The translations under genes were made by a program, and so were the position numbers. Below the pieces are notes generated by a model that did not search any database, had not been told where the DNA came from, and worked only from the letters and a program-made list of their open reading frames with translations. This document shows positions 24,676-35,115 of a stretch of DNA of 64,000 bases, one piece after another. The stretch comes from Primula veris (taxonomy: Eukaryota > Streptophyta > Magnoliopsida > Ericales > Primulaceae): assembly GCA_963682055.1 (NCBI GenBank), contig OY821744.1, positions 9,278,835 through 9,342,834 of the forward strand, read 5' to 3'. Each line of letters begins with the position of its first letter. The first letter of the stretch is position 1.

Positions 24676-25606
24676 ATATGCACAGTAAATGAAAAATTCA
24701 TTCGCGCCATGTAAAGCTGGAGATGATTGCAGAAAAGCATACTCTATTCTATTGGGTGCTAGGCTAAATTCAAGGAAAACATTACTTATGAATGATTTGC
24801 ATATTTGTTTGAGTTCAGAACTTTTCTATTGAGCTTTGTCTCAGATTGCCTATTGAGATGCTTGTTGTATCTTGTATGTTAGGAACAGAACGATATAATT
24901 CTGTAAACAACTGCATTTGTGCTTCTATTACTTATTTGGGGATTGGTCTAAATTGTAAGTGTGAAGTAATTATTCATGTGGACCGGGTTGAACTATAAAC
25001 AAACTCCTTGTACAATCCTATTCACTAAGATTTTCATTGTATTTAGACCAAGTGCTTTTGGTTTCGTCATTGTCAAGGAGAAAAGCCTAGCAATGTAAAC
25101 TTGTCGTATTTTAAGCTTTGTTTCCATATTGACACAATTCGGATATTTGTGTCCGTAACGAACTTGATCATGTTTACGTTTTCGATTGTTACCATCAAAG
25201 CTTAAGCAATCCCTTAGCTCAGGTTCTGTGTAACTTAACATTTCCCCATTGTATTTGTGATACTGGGCACAGCCACAAAGTTTCAGGACTTGAATTAATC
25301 CAACTTTCTTAGTTATTTATGCTGCGTTGTTCTAATCGTAACTGAACTTCTTCTGATGACACGACATGCATCTTTTAGGATATGAAATATGTGTACTTGA
25401 AATGTGGACATTACGAACTTTGAAAAATTATTCACATAATTAAGATAGTTAATTATGTGAATTAATTTTTTATAAGTATAAAAATATTACATACTAGAAA
25501 TGTATGTATACCATGTATTCTTATTAAACTACCGCTCAGATACTAGATTGGACATGACCATCTCCGTCTCGGGACGAAGGTACCGTGAGGTATAATGATG
25601 CAAATT
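24676..25606. other. Intergenic between VPS26 and the PMD transposon
   Basis: VPS26 3' flank followed by about 900 bases in which I see no gene, RNA or repeat. Confidence 0.4.
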
Positions 25607-25613
25607 CTACGAA

Positions 25614-25771
25614 GAGGTTGGATTTTTATACTACACTTTTTATGAAAAAACGCACAAACCGTAAAAAAATCTACGGTTTACAGTCATTTAATACAAACCG
25701 TACATTTAATGTACGGTTTGCACAAAATACATGCAAACCGTACATTTAATGTACGGTTTGCATGTAAATTT
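25614..25771. repeat. Left terminal inverted repeat with internal palindromes
   Basis: Inside the repeat AAACCGTACATTTAATGTAC followed by GGTTT forms a perfect 25-base palindrome, present twice (about 25,695-25,719 and 25,736-25,760). A third looser one, AAACCGTAAAAAAATCTACG, precedes them. The right terminal repeat carries decayed equivalents. Confidence 0.75.
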
Positions 25772-26019
25772 CAGAAAATTGCAAATCAATCCCTGCATTT
25801 CGTAAAAACTCAATATTGGTCATATCAATTAAAATACAAAATATTTTTTACAAACATACAAATCAAACATACGAATCAAATTAAACTTACGAATTTATAA
25901 CGTACAAATCAAACATACAAATCAAATTAAACTTACGAATTTATAATATTCCAACTCAGCTAAAAATAAAACTTACAAATCAAACATAGAAATCAAATAC
26001 AAAAAACACAAATGTGCAT

Positions 26020-28219
26020 TTATTTATTTTTGTAACGACTAAATGTTTTAAAGTTGAACGTAGGGAGCATCTTTCCCGCCGATGTTAATCTATCCGATGA
26101 CGGTTCAGTAGACTCTTCGATTTTGTTTAGCTCCGTACGTCGTCTCTGTCGATGCTGCGATTCTGGATGCGGAGCACGCTCGTGGGATGTAAGTGTCAAT
26201 CCTCGACTCCAACTGTCGGTTGAATGCTGACTAGGATGATGCTCGTACGACCCAAATGATTGTCTATGATGATCGAACGGAACATCGTCCTGAACGTAGT
26301 CCGACCCAGCAAAAGAAGCACGACGACGATGACCGCTTGAACTCGGACCCTGATCTGTAGTCGGGGGTCGACCTCCACTCGTTCTTCTACCCCCGCTACG
26401 CCCGCCGCTACTAGATTTGCCTTCCCCTCTGCCTCTTTCGTCGGGACGCCGACAACTTGAAGCCCTAGTGTAAGTTCTTGGGTCGTAACGTAGGTCGTCA
26501 TCACCATCGTCGTCGTCGTCGTCATCGTCATCCTCCTCATCCGACTGTTCATCAGCTGACCCATACGGATTCATTCCCATTTCAGCGAACTCCGCACGTA
26601 GTAAGTCCACGTCCGTTTTCATTTTCGCCCGTTTGAACGATTTGAAACTGCGGCGCAACATCGCTTTCTGAAAAAAAAAAAAAAAAAAAACGATTTATTA
26701 GTATTGAAATATACAAACAAATATTAATGAACTTTAACTAGTTGTTACCATTTTATTGAGCAGACCCGTATGCTCCCGGAAATCGTGAGATGGGCGGGCA
26801 AGTTCAGGTGGGTTTATAAAGATGCGGGTCCTCTCTCTATACCATCTCATGTAATCCGGTGACGTCCCCGTACCAAATTCGCCGTTAACAAGCCGGTTGT
26901 GGCGGTCATTCCACACGGTTATAAACTCTGCAAAAAATGCAGGCCAATCGTGTTTTTGCCCAAGCCCATATCTTCTATCCTTGCCGTGACCCTGTCTGGG
27001 TTTCCAAATATATGTAGGGACCCGCTGAACAAAACCGAACTGTCTCATGAACCTGTCCGCAGGGTGGAACTCAATCTTCTCATTACAAATGAGAGGCACA
27101 GAACAATGCCACATATAACGGCCCCGCGTGCAGTATTCCGGATAGTCATCGAGATTCCCGTAAGGTTGCCACACTATCTGTAATCAGCAAAATTATTATT
27201 AGAATATGTAAACAAGTGTTTAAAAATACTAGTAATAAATTATGTGAACATAAGACCAATGCAAACATATACAACATATAATACGTAAGTTGCATGTAGG
27301 AAATAAGAAAGTTAAAATTTACCTGTTCAGGCGTCATATTGTCAAACTGGTCACGTATGTGGACCACATTATGTCCGTAGACATATGGCTTAAGGTTAGT
27401 TTGCCTCCAAATCTTCCATCTGTAATATACAAACAAAACCCGATAAACAATAAATATAAATAAGATAAGTAAATGATAGATGACACAATAAAAAAAAACA
27501 CAAATCCAATACAAAAACTAAATAATATCATACATGTAACCGAGGGGGAACCTAGGCAAGCACTCAGGTGGCTCGATATCTTCCGGCAGCTCTTCACATG
27601 GTCTAACCGGCAGTAGTCTGGTCATCGCCCACATATCGAGAAACATCACCGCTCCGCTTACTCCGTTTGTCTTACCACATACCAACTTGCATAGATTAGC
27701 CTCTAACCAGGCCAGAAGAGCTGATCCCCAACTATACTCAGCACATGTGTCAAAATCCTCCAGAAATGGCAGAGGCCAGAATGGAATCTGATCACTGCTC
27801 TTATCTGAAAACACATGTGCCCCCAGTAATAATAACATGGCAGTCCTAGACTGATATAGCAAACGCTCCTCACTAGGGTTGGGGGTTAATTCACCAAAGG
27901 TGTGTAACATCCAATCAAGTCTAACTGTCAAACAGTTTGTATCCACTTGATTGTCAGCCGGTCTAACCCCCAACAAACTCTCTATCATATCTAACCTGCT
28001 CGCCCTGTTATCATTCCGCTCCGATAGGGTAACAACAAGACCATCCACCCTGAGACCAAGCATAATCTCTACATCCTGTAAAGATATCCTCAACTCTCCA
28101 CCGACAAAATGGAACGAGTGCATGTCATCACGCCACCTATCAACTAAGGCTGTAAGCAAGCCTCGGTCTACGGTATAATTAACTATAGTATGAATACCGT
28201 AAAAACCAGCCATAATCAT
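26020..28219 (-). CDS. Plant mobile domain protein, MAIN-like / PP7 long-form-homologue type
   Basis: Exons on the minus strand: 28,219-27,534; 27,419-27,323; 27,177-26,749; 26,667-26,020. All are GT-AG and in phase, giving 619 residues from the ATG at 28,219. Exon 1 encodes the core PMD (PF10536-type) signatures: MAGFYGIHTIVNYTVDRG, a WRDDMHSFHF segment, GELRISLQDVEIMLGLRVDG and a YSWGSALLAWL helix. Exon 3 has the WHCSVPLICNEKIEFHPADR and conserved Trp/Tyr region. Exon 4 is a disordered tail with a run of Asp/Glu and Arg/Gly/Ser-rich stretches. The reading frame stays homologous upstream of this ATG (QTWDAGREAGRGDAHKIRVY) but is cut by a TAG at 28,343-28,345 and a TAA at 28,382-28,384. The gene is therefore either 5'-disabled or starts late. 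PMD proteins act in the nucleus with the phosphatase PP7L. This copy is transposon cargo. Confidence 0.8.
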
Positions 28220-28439
28220 ATTTTGAACTACCCTGTCAGGCGTCGGTATCTGCCAACTATAATTATAAACTCTAATCTTATGGGCATCTCCTCTACCCGC
28301 TTCTCTTCCAGCATCCCAAGTCTGATTAGAAATATGACCGGTCTATCGTAAAATGCCCAAACTGTCTTTAATCTGTGGACCTTACTCTGTCATCTTAACT
28401 ATTTTTATTTTTAACAATAAAAACAACATAAAAAAACAT

Positions 28440-28685
28440 ACACATTTAATGATAACCAAACAATTATTTTAATTATCTAATTAAACAATGATAATCAATT
28501 AATGATAACCAAACAATAATAACTCAATGATAACCAATTAATAATAACCAAACAATGATAACTCAATTATAATCAAACAATGATAACTCAATTTTTTAAT
28601 CATAACCAAACAATGATAACTCAATTTTTTAATCATAACCAAACACATTTAATGATAACCAAACAATGATAACTCAATTTTTTTA
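28440..28685. repeat. AT-rich minisatellite upstream of PMD gene
   Basis: Repeats of the type AACCAAACAATGATAACTCA with variable AT spacers occur about eight times. The last three are spaced ~34 bases apart and include TTTTTTAATCAT. The array lies inside the transposon, upstream of the PMD gene. Confidence 0.7.
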
Positions 28686-29396
28686 TAAAACGGGACAAAT
28701 ATCAACAATCCCAATTTTTATTGGTGATTTGGGCAAACAAACTAATTAAAAAACATAATTTTATAAAAATCCATAATTTTCGAAACGGGTAAATATTAAT
28801 AAAGCGTAACAATTTTTATTTTTCTCAACCAAAATAAATAACCATCATAAACATGTAACATCATAACCAAACCATTAGTAATAAATATATAAATAAACAA
28901 ATTTGAATAAAAACCCTAATTTTTTTTATTAAATGGGACAAATATCAACAATTATTATAATTTCTATAATTAATATAAAAAAACAACAAACAATTATATA
29001 TAGCTAAGTGAATTATGAATTTGCATATTTTATATATTTTTTCCTATTTTACAAATTGAAATTACAAAAAAAATAAAAATAATGCAAAAATGGGACAAAT
29101 AATAATTTACATGCAAACCCTACATTAAATATACGGTTTGTATGTATTTTGTGCAAATTAATGTACGGTTTGTATTAAATGACTGTAAACCGTAGATTTT
29201 TTTTTACGATTTGTACGTTTTTTCAGAAAAAGTGTAGTATAAAAATACAAACTCTCCTACGAAAAGTATTATTGTGATCCAAATGTTATTAAATATATCA
29301 ATTGTAAATTTATGTTAAACATACATTATTTATAACGCACTTTATATGTCAAGTTTTATTTTTATTTCCAAATTTAGCACAATCTCGCTCCTGTTA

Positions 29397-29428
29397 GAGA
29401 GAGAGAGAGAGAGAGAGAAACCCTAACC
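29397..29428 (+). promoter_or_regulatory. GA repeat and telo-box directly before the UBA2 start codon
   Basis: A GA run (29,397-29,418) leads into AAACCCTAA (29,418-29,426), which ends two bases before the ATG. The upstream gene-free space is only ~165 bp from the right target duplication of the PMD transposon. The element therefore sits within, or immediately against, the promoter. Confidence 0.55.
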
Positions 29429-32400
29429 ATGGATACTAAACCCGACGATAATAAAATTAACCCCATCACCAAACCAGATCACTCCCAAGAAGAACCCGAT
29501 TTGGAACCCGAACCTGTAGAAACCCTTCTAGAACCTTTTAAAAAAGACCAATTAGTCCTCCTAATCAAAAAATCCGTCACATTACACCCAGACCTCCTCC
29601 ATTCCGTCCACACTTTAGCAGAATCCGACCCCGCCCACCGCAAAATCTTCGTCCACGGCCTCGAATGGGAGACCACAGCCGAAACGTTGAAATTGGAGTT
29701 TTCAAAGTTTGGCGAGATTGAAAACTGTAGGCATGTGGTGGATAAGGTGAGTGGGAAGTCGAAGGGGTACGCATTTATACTGTTTAAGAAGAGGAGCGGT
29801 GCTAGGAAAGCTTTGGCTGAGCCTCAGAAGAGGATCGGGAATAGGGTTGCGTCGTGCCAGCTGGCGTCCGAGGGGCCTGTTTCGGCTCCTCCCCCATCTG
29901 CACCTCCCGTCTCGGAGTATACGCAGAGGTATTTTTGTTTTTAATAAAGATTGGAGCTTTTTGTTATGTTTTGTTGAAATTTGAGCTTTTTTTGAGGTTG
30001 TTAGTTTTGGGTTTCTTTTTCAATCAGAGGAGATAATTAGGATTGTTTAGATAGAATTTTGAAGATTTATTTGTTGTTTGTTGATCTTTGAGCCTTTTTT
30101 TGAGGCCGTTGATTTGGGTTTGTTTTCTTAGAGTCGATAGATGTTTAAGATTAATTACGTCACAACTCTATTCTTGGAATTTTCGAAGTTCGGTGAGATT
30201 GAGAGTTGTAGGCATGTGGTGGATAAGGTGAGTGGGAAATCCAAGAGGTACATGTTTATTTTGGTTAAGAAGAGGGTTGGTGCTAAGAAGGCTTTGGCCG
30301 AGCCTCAGAAGAGGATCGAGAATAGGGTTGCGTCGTGCCAGCTGGCGTCCGAGGGGCCTGTTTTGGCTCCTTCCCCTTCTGTTCCTCCCGTCACCGAGTA
30401 TACTCAGAGGTGAGGGGTAATTTTTTTGATAAAGATTGAAACTTTTGGATATGTTTTGTTGAAATTTGAGCTTTTTGTTGATAAAGATTGGAGCTTTTGG
30501 TTATGTTTTGTTGAAAATTGAGCTTTTTTTTAGGTTGTTAGTTTTGTGTTTCGAGGAGATGGTTGGATTGTTGAGTTGGAATTTTGAAGTTTTGTTATGT
30601 TTTGTTGAAACTTGAGCTTGTTAGTTTTAGGTTTCGAGGAGATAATTAGGATTGTTTAGTTGGAAAATTGAATCTTTGTTATGTTTTGATGAAATTTGAG
30701 TTTTTTTTTGTGTTTTTTGTTTGCTTGTTGTTTGTTGGTCTTTGAGCCTTTCTTTGAGGTTGTTGATTTGGGGTTGTTTTGTAGAGTTGATAGATATTTA
30801 ATATTATTTAGTTGTGATTGGAGTTTTCGAAGTTCGGAGAGATTGAGAGCTGTAGGCATATGGTGGATAAGGTGAGGGGGAAGTCGAAGGGGTACGTGTT
30901 TATTTTGTTTAAGAAGAGGAGTGGTGCTAAAAAGGCTTTGGCTGAGCCTCAGAAGAGGATCGGGAATAGGGTCGCTTCGTGCCAGCTGGCATCCGAGGGC
31001 CCTGTTTCGGCTGCTCCGGTGCCTGTTGCGCCGCCTGTCTCCGAGTATACTCAGAGGTGAGGGGTAATTGAGATTTTTATTGTGTTTTGTTGATAAAGAT
31101 TGGAGCTTTTTGTTATGTTTTGTTGGAGTTTGAGCTTTTTTTGAGGTTGTTAATCTGGGTTTTGGTTTACTAAGAGCAGATAATTAGTTTTGGGTTTTGG
31201 TTTACTAAGAGCAGATAATTAGGATTGTCTAGTTGGAATTATGAAGATTTGTTTGTTGTTTGTGATCTTTGAGCCTATTTATGAGGTTGTTAATCTGGTT
31301 TTTTTTTTTTTTCTTAAAGAGTTGATATATATGAGTAATATTTAGTTGTAACTTGTAAGTTTGAAGCTTCTGGGAAACCACAGTTGAAACTATATTTTTG
31401 GAGTTTTCAAATTCGGCGAAATCAGGAGCTGTGAACATGTGACTGATGAAATGAGTGGGAAACTAAAGGGTTATGCTTTTATTTTGTTTAAGAAAAGGGT
31501 TGGGGTTAAGAAAGGCTTTGGTTGAGCTACAGAATAGGATTGGGACCCGGGTTGCGTCAAGCCAGCTGGCGTCTGAAGGGCCCGTGTCAGCTCCTTTGCC
31601 GTCTGCCCCGCCCGTCCCGAGTATACGCTGAGGTCAAAATTATTTATTTATATATATATAAATGTTGAAGCTTTTTATACCATTTATTGATCTTTTGGCT
31701 TATTTGGATTCTTTATTTCCCAAGAGGTGGTTTTTTAGGATTATATTGTTGAAATTTTGAACCTTGTTGTTATGCTTTCTGGTCTCCGAGCCCTTTTTTG
31801 AGTTTGTTAATCTGGGGATGTTTATTAAAGAGGTTTATGGTTTTGTTGTTAGAAAGGTTGAATTTTTTTGTTACGTTTTATTGAAATTTGAGTTCTTTTT
31901 TGAGGTTTATTAGTTTAAAAAAAGAAGAGAGAAGTGAAATTAGGATTTGAGATGTATTGGGGCTGCTTTTTTAAGATGTGAGAAGTAGTTTTTTTTAGTT
32001 GAAAGTTTAAAGCCTTTTGTTCTGCTTCTTGTTCTTCGAGATTGTTTATGAGTTAGTAATTTGGGGATGTTTATTTAAGATTTGATTTTATGATTATTTA
32101 CCTTAAAGTTTGATGCTTTTTGTTATGTCTGCTGATATTTCTGCCCTTCTTTAAGTGTGTTCAGTTTGGGATGTTTATTTAGGAGGGTGGATACTTGAAG
32201 TAGTATGACTATGTAGTTGAAAGTTTGAAGCTTTTTGTTTATCTTTGTTGATCTTTGAACCCTTTTTGTGAGTTATGTTTTTGGTAAGAGTTGAGAATCA
32301 GCATATTTAGTTAAAAGTATGAAGCTTGTTGTTCTGTCTGTTGTACTTTGTGCCCTTTTTTTAATGTGTTCATTTTGTGAATGTTCTTTTAAGAATTGAG

Positions 32401-34026
32401 TGTTAGGATTATTCAGTTGAAAGTTTGAAGCTCATTGTTCTGTTTGTTGATCTTTGAGCCCTTTGTTGAGATCTCTGAGCTCTTTTTTGAGAAAGTTAAT
32501 TTTAGGTTTATTATTTCGAGAGAATGAAAGAAGGATTATTTTAGTTGAAAGTTTGAAGCTCATTGTTCTGTTTGTTGATTTCGAGGGTTTTTTTCAGTTT
32601 GTAAAAATAGTGTTTTTTCCCTAAGAGGTGAAGAAGTAGGATGACTTGGTTGAAATATTAATAGCTTTTTTGTTCGCCTTGCTGATCTTTGTGTCCTTTA
32701 AAGGTTGTAAATTTTGGGAGTTTTTTTTAAAGGTGAGAGTTAGGGTTGTTTGATGAGTGGCTTGTAGCCTTTTGATCCGTTTGTTGATCTTTGAATCCTT
32801 TTTGTGATTTTTTTTTTTTTTTCTCTCAAGAGTTCACAAAATAGCATTATTTTAGTTGAAAGTTTGAAGCTTTTTGTTCTGTTTGTTGATCTTTTGAGTC
32901 TTGTGAAGATTATTTAATTTAACCTTGGGATATTTTAGGAGGTTAGGCCAGGCTTACTCTAGTAAAGTTTAAGCTGTTTCTTCTGTTTGTTATTTTTCGA
33001 GATCATTTTGAAGTTTTTTATTTGCAGTTATCTTCTCAAGAGGCGAGAATAATGATTACGTATTTGATAATTTGGATATTCTGTTTGTTGATTACTCATC
33101 TGGTCATCCCTTTCTGAGATTTTCAATTTGGGGTTTTTTTTTAAAGAAGGTTAAGAGTTGAGATTATTTAGTTGAAATTTGAAAACTTATGTTCTTTAAA
33201 GGAGGTTAAGAGTTGGAATTTTTTAGTTGAAATTTGAAAACTTATGTTCTGTCTTTGGATTGTAAGGTTGTTAATTTGTGAGGATTTGTCAATGGTGAGA
33301 GTTAGGGTTTAATAGAAATTTGGAAGCTTATTGTGCTGTATTGGTCTTTGAACCCTTTTTAATTTTTTTAATATGCGGTAATTTTTCAGGAAGATATTCG
33401 TGAGCAATGTGGCAGCAGAGATTGACCCGGCAAAGCTCACTGAGTACTTTTCTCAGTTTGGGGAGATTGAGGAGGGTCCATTAGGGCTTGATAGGGTCAC
33501 AGGGAGGCCCAAAGGATTCTGCCTTTTTGTGTACAAGTCCATCGACAGTGCAAAAAAGGCTTTAGAAGAGCGGCATAAGATGTTTGAGGGGGTCAAATTG
33601 CATTGCTATAAAGCGGTTGATGGGCCTAAGTCGAGCCAAAAGGGCGGGTTTCAGCAGCAACAGTTCCATCCGCAAAATGCGAAGAGGTTTAAGGGTGGGA
33701 AGTATCCGCCACGTGGCGGTAGCATGGGAGCTCCACCCGGACAGCCTAACATGGTGCCTCCATCTGGCATGGACCCCGCTGCTTTGGCACCGGCGTTGGG
33801 GCAGGCGCTGACGACGCTCCTGGCCGGGCAGGGAGGTGGTTTAGGGAATTTGCTTGGAGGGTTTGGTGCTCCGCCCAGTCAGGGTGTGCCACCTAATCAG
33901 GGTTACAGGGTTCAGCCAGGTGGCAGCTATGGGATGCAAGGGGCATATCAGAACCCGCAGATGAGGCAAAGTGGTGGAAGGCCACCGATGGGCGGCGGTG
34001 CCCCGCACATGGGCCATGGTTACTAG
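29429..34026 (+). CDS. UBA2A: UBP1-associated protein 2a/b-type RNA-binding protein (two RRMs)
   Basis: Two coding exons, 29,429-29,928 and 33,390-34,026 (phase 2 junction, GT-AG), give 378 residues. Order: acidic N-terminus, a helix ETLLEPFKKDQLVLLI (about 31-46) seen in UBA2 proteins, RRM1 (about 71-147) with RNP2 KIFVHGL and RNP1 KSKGYAFILF, linker ending VSEYTQR, RRM2 (about 167-243) with RNP2 KIFVSNV and RNP1 RPKGFCLFVY, then a Gly/Pro/Gln/Met-rich tail ending in MGHGY. UBA2 proteins bind U-rich RNA in the nucleus with UBP1, and are linked to transcript stabilisation and to ABA and wound responses. The sequence of both RRMs matches the UBA2a/b subgroup. Length is shorter than the Arabidopsis members I remember (~450-480). 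The intron is unusually long (3.46 kb) and repetitive. Confidence 0.9.
30174..30409 (+). pseudogene. Tandem duplicate of UBA2 exon 1 end, copy 2
   Basis: Aligns to exon 1 from the EFSKFGEIE codons to the EYTQR codons. It keeps the RNP1 region (altered to KSKRYMFILV) and ends in the same AG|GT donor context (CAGAG|GTGAGG). The frame is open, but no in-phase acceptor precedes it, so I read it as an intronic pseudo-exon. Confidence 0.7.
30818..31056 (+). pseudogene. Tandem duplicate of UBA2 exon 1 end, copy 3
   Basis: The best-preserved duplicate: the frame runs from EFSKFGEIE through an intact RNP1 (KSKGYVFILF) to EYTQR and an AG|GTGAGG donor. A TGA stands just before the homology in the coding frame. 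Use as an internal exon would therefore need a cryptic acceptor within the repeat. Confidence 0.7.
31366..31632 (+). pseudogene. Tandem duplicate of UBA2 exon 1 end, copy 4 (frameshifted)
   Basis: Homology begins further upstream than in copies 2 and 3, at the GAGACCACAGCCGAAACG part of exon 1, here GGAAACCACAGTTGAAAC. An extra base in the AAGAAAGGCTTTGG segment shifts the frame and stops appear. The end GTATACGCTGAGGTC keeps the donor GT. Confidence 0.7.
31640..33380. repeat. Degenerate ~100-130-bp T-rich tandem array in UBA2 intron
   Basis: A unit built from GTTGAAAGTTTGAAGCTTTT, then TTCTGTTTGTTGATCTTTGA, GCCCTTTTTTGAG, a TTGTTAATTTGGG box and AAGAGGTGAGAGTTAGGAT recurs many times with drift. 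Examples of the TTGATCTTTGA core are near 32,245, 32,446, 32,785 and 32,888. Related units also separate the exon copies upstream (30,000-31,330). The sense strand is T-rich, so the transcript is U-rich. Confidence 0.7.
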
Positions 34027-34088
34027 GTGAGTTGAATATAGGAGTATAATATGTTGTTTTTTGTATTTGTTGTTTTATTTTTTTGCAG
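34027..34088 (+). other. 62-bp 3'UTR intron starting at the UBA2 stop codon
   Basis: The TAG stop (34,024-34,026) is followed directly by GTGAGTTGAATATA, and a T-rich tract ends in TTTTGCAG at 34,088. A strong donor and acceptor support a very short 3'UTR intron. Because the junction would be at the stop itself, it should not trigger nonsense-mediated decay. Confidence 0.55.
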
Positions 34089-34880
34089 GTTCATGCTTCG
34101 TTGATTACCACACACAACAGACAACACACATGTAACGCATGAAGAATTCGCACTGCACAAATTATCTTTAAAGCCCAGCCATTCTGAAAAACATGTTAAC
34201 AACTATACCCTCAAAACAAAACGGGGCACGTATGTTAGGTTTTATGCATATTATGAGTTCCATCTTCATCTACAGTATCAATAAGTATTTTAATTTATAG
34301 GACTGCGCCTATGTTTCGTTTTTTTTTTGCCAGTTCAGGAATGCAATCTTAGGGGTATGCAGTTAATGAATCTTTTATTTGTTAAATTACCAACTAAAAC
34401 CCTCATTAGATTATGTGAAATAGTAGTTTTCTATAATGACTTTAATCTACTCTAATCAAATCATAGTGTTAACCTTTTAAACATGGATGAAAAAGATCTC
34501 ACAAACTTTAAAGATAAACAAAGTTGAACAGATAAGCAAATAACTTTACAGGTACTTAGGTTTGCCGCAAAGAATCCGTGCTATCGAAATTGTCATTTCT
34601 TAAGCATGGGTACAGACGAGGGAGATTATAAGAAATTAGTAGTTAATATGTGATAGATTAGAAAACATTATAGATGGATTTACCCACTTGGTTATATATG
34701 ATAAGTATGTGTATTGGAAAGAGCTGTTTATAAGTTTGGGGCTTTCATTTTCATATATACCAACAAACTTTTTTTCTTCTCCTGTTCAAATTCGGATGCA
34801 GTGGTAGGAGACAAAAAGACTTGTAGTTAGGATTTAAAGAGAAAGATGAGAGGAGGGTTATGTACTTGGTTTATTAGATA

Positions 34881-35115
34881 CTCCCTCCGTTCCCATTTAA
34901 TTGTCAACTACGAAACTACGTGCAATTTTGACCGGATTATAACTTGTATCAAAATTGTCCAAATGATTTTTTTTAAAATATAATCATTAAATTTAACATT
35001 TGAACTATATGATCAACTTTTGAAAATTTTCATTCCGACAATTTTGATACAAGTTCTTGGCCGGTCAAAATTGCACGTAGTTTCGTAATGGACAATTAAA
35101 TAGGAACGGAGGGAG
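34881..35115. mobile_element. Stowaway-type MITE (235 bp)
   Basis: Ends CTCCCTCCGTTCC and its complement GGAACGGAGGGAG, flanked by TA on both sides (34,879-34,880 and 35,116-35,117). Inner arms are also inverted (TGCAATTTTGACCGG against CCGGTCAAAATTGCA). This is a Tc1/Mariner-derived Stowaway. It lies downstream of UBA2. Confidence 0.9.

Larger units (their letters stand above)
25614..29256 (-). mobile_element. TIR DNA transposon (~3.6 kb) carrying a plant mobile domain gene
   Basis: The left end (25,614-25,771) and right end (29,104-29,256) are ~155-bp inverted repeats. Both include ATTTTTATACTACACTTTTT, an AAAAAACG block, ATCTACGGTTTACAGTC and ATTTAATACAAACCGTACAT, read inwards. Directly outside both ends lies CTACGAA (25,607-25,613 and 29,257-29,263). 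This is a 7-bp perfect core, or 9 bp with one mismatch on each side, consistent with the 9-bp target duplications of Mutator-like elements. The cargo is a MAIN-like plant mobile domain gene and no transposase is visible. PMD proteins are known both as host silencing or cell-division factors and as transposon passengers. Confidence 0.8.

Noticed and set aside
26196..26564. 122-codon Thr/Val/Met-rich ORF on the minus strand
   Set aside because: Alternative frame of the low-complexity PMD exon 4.
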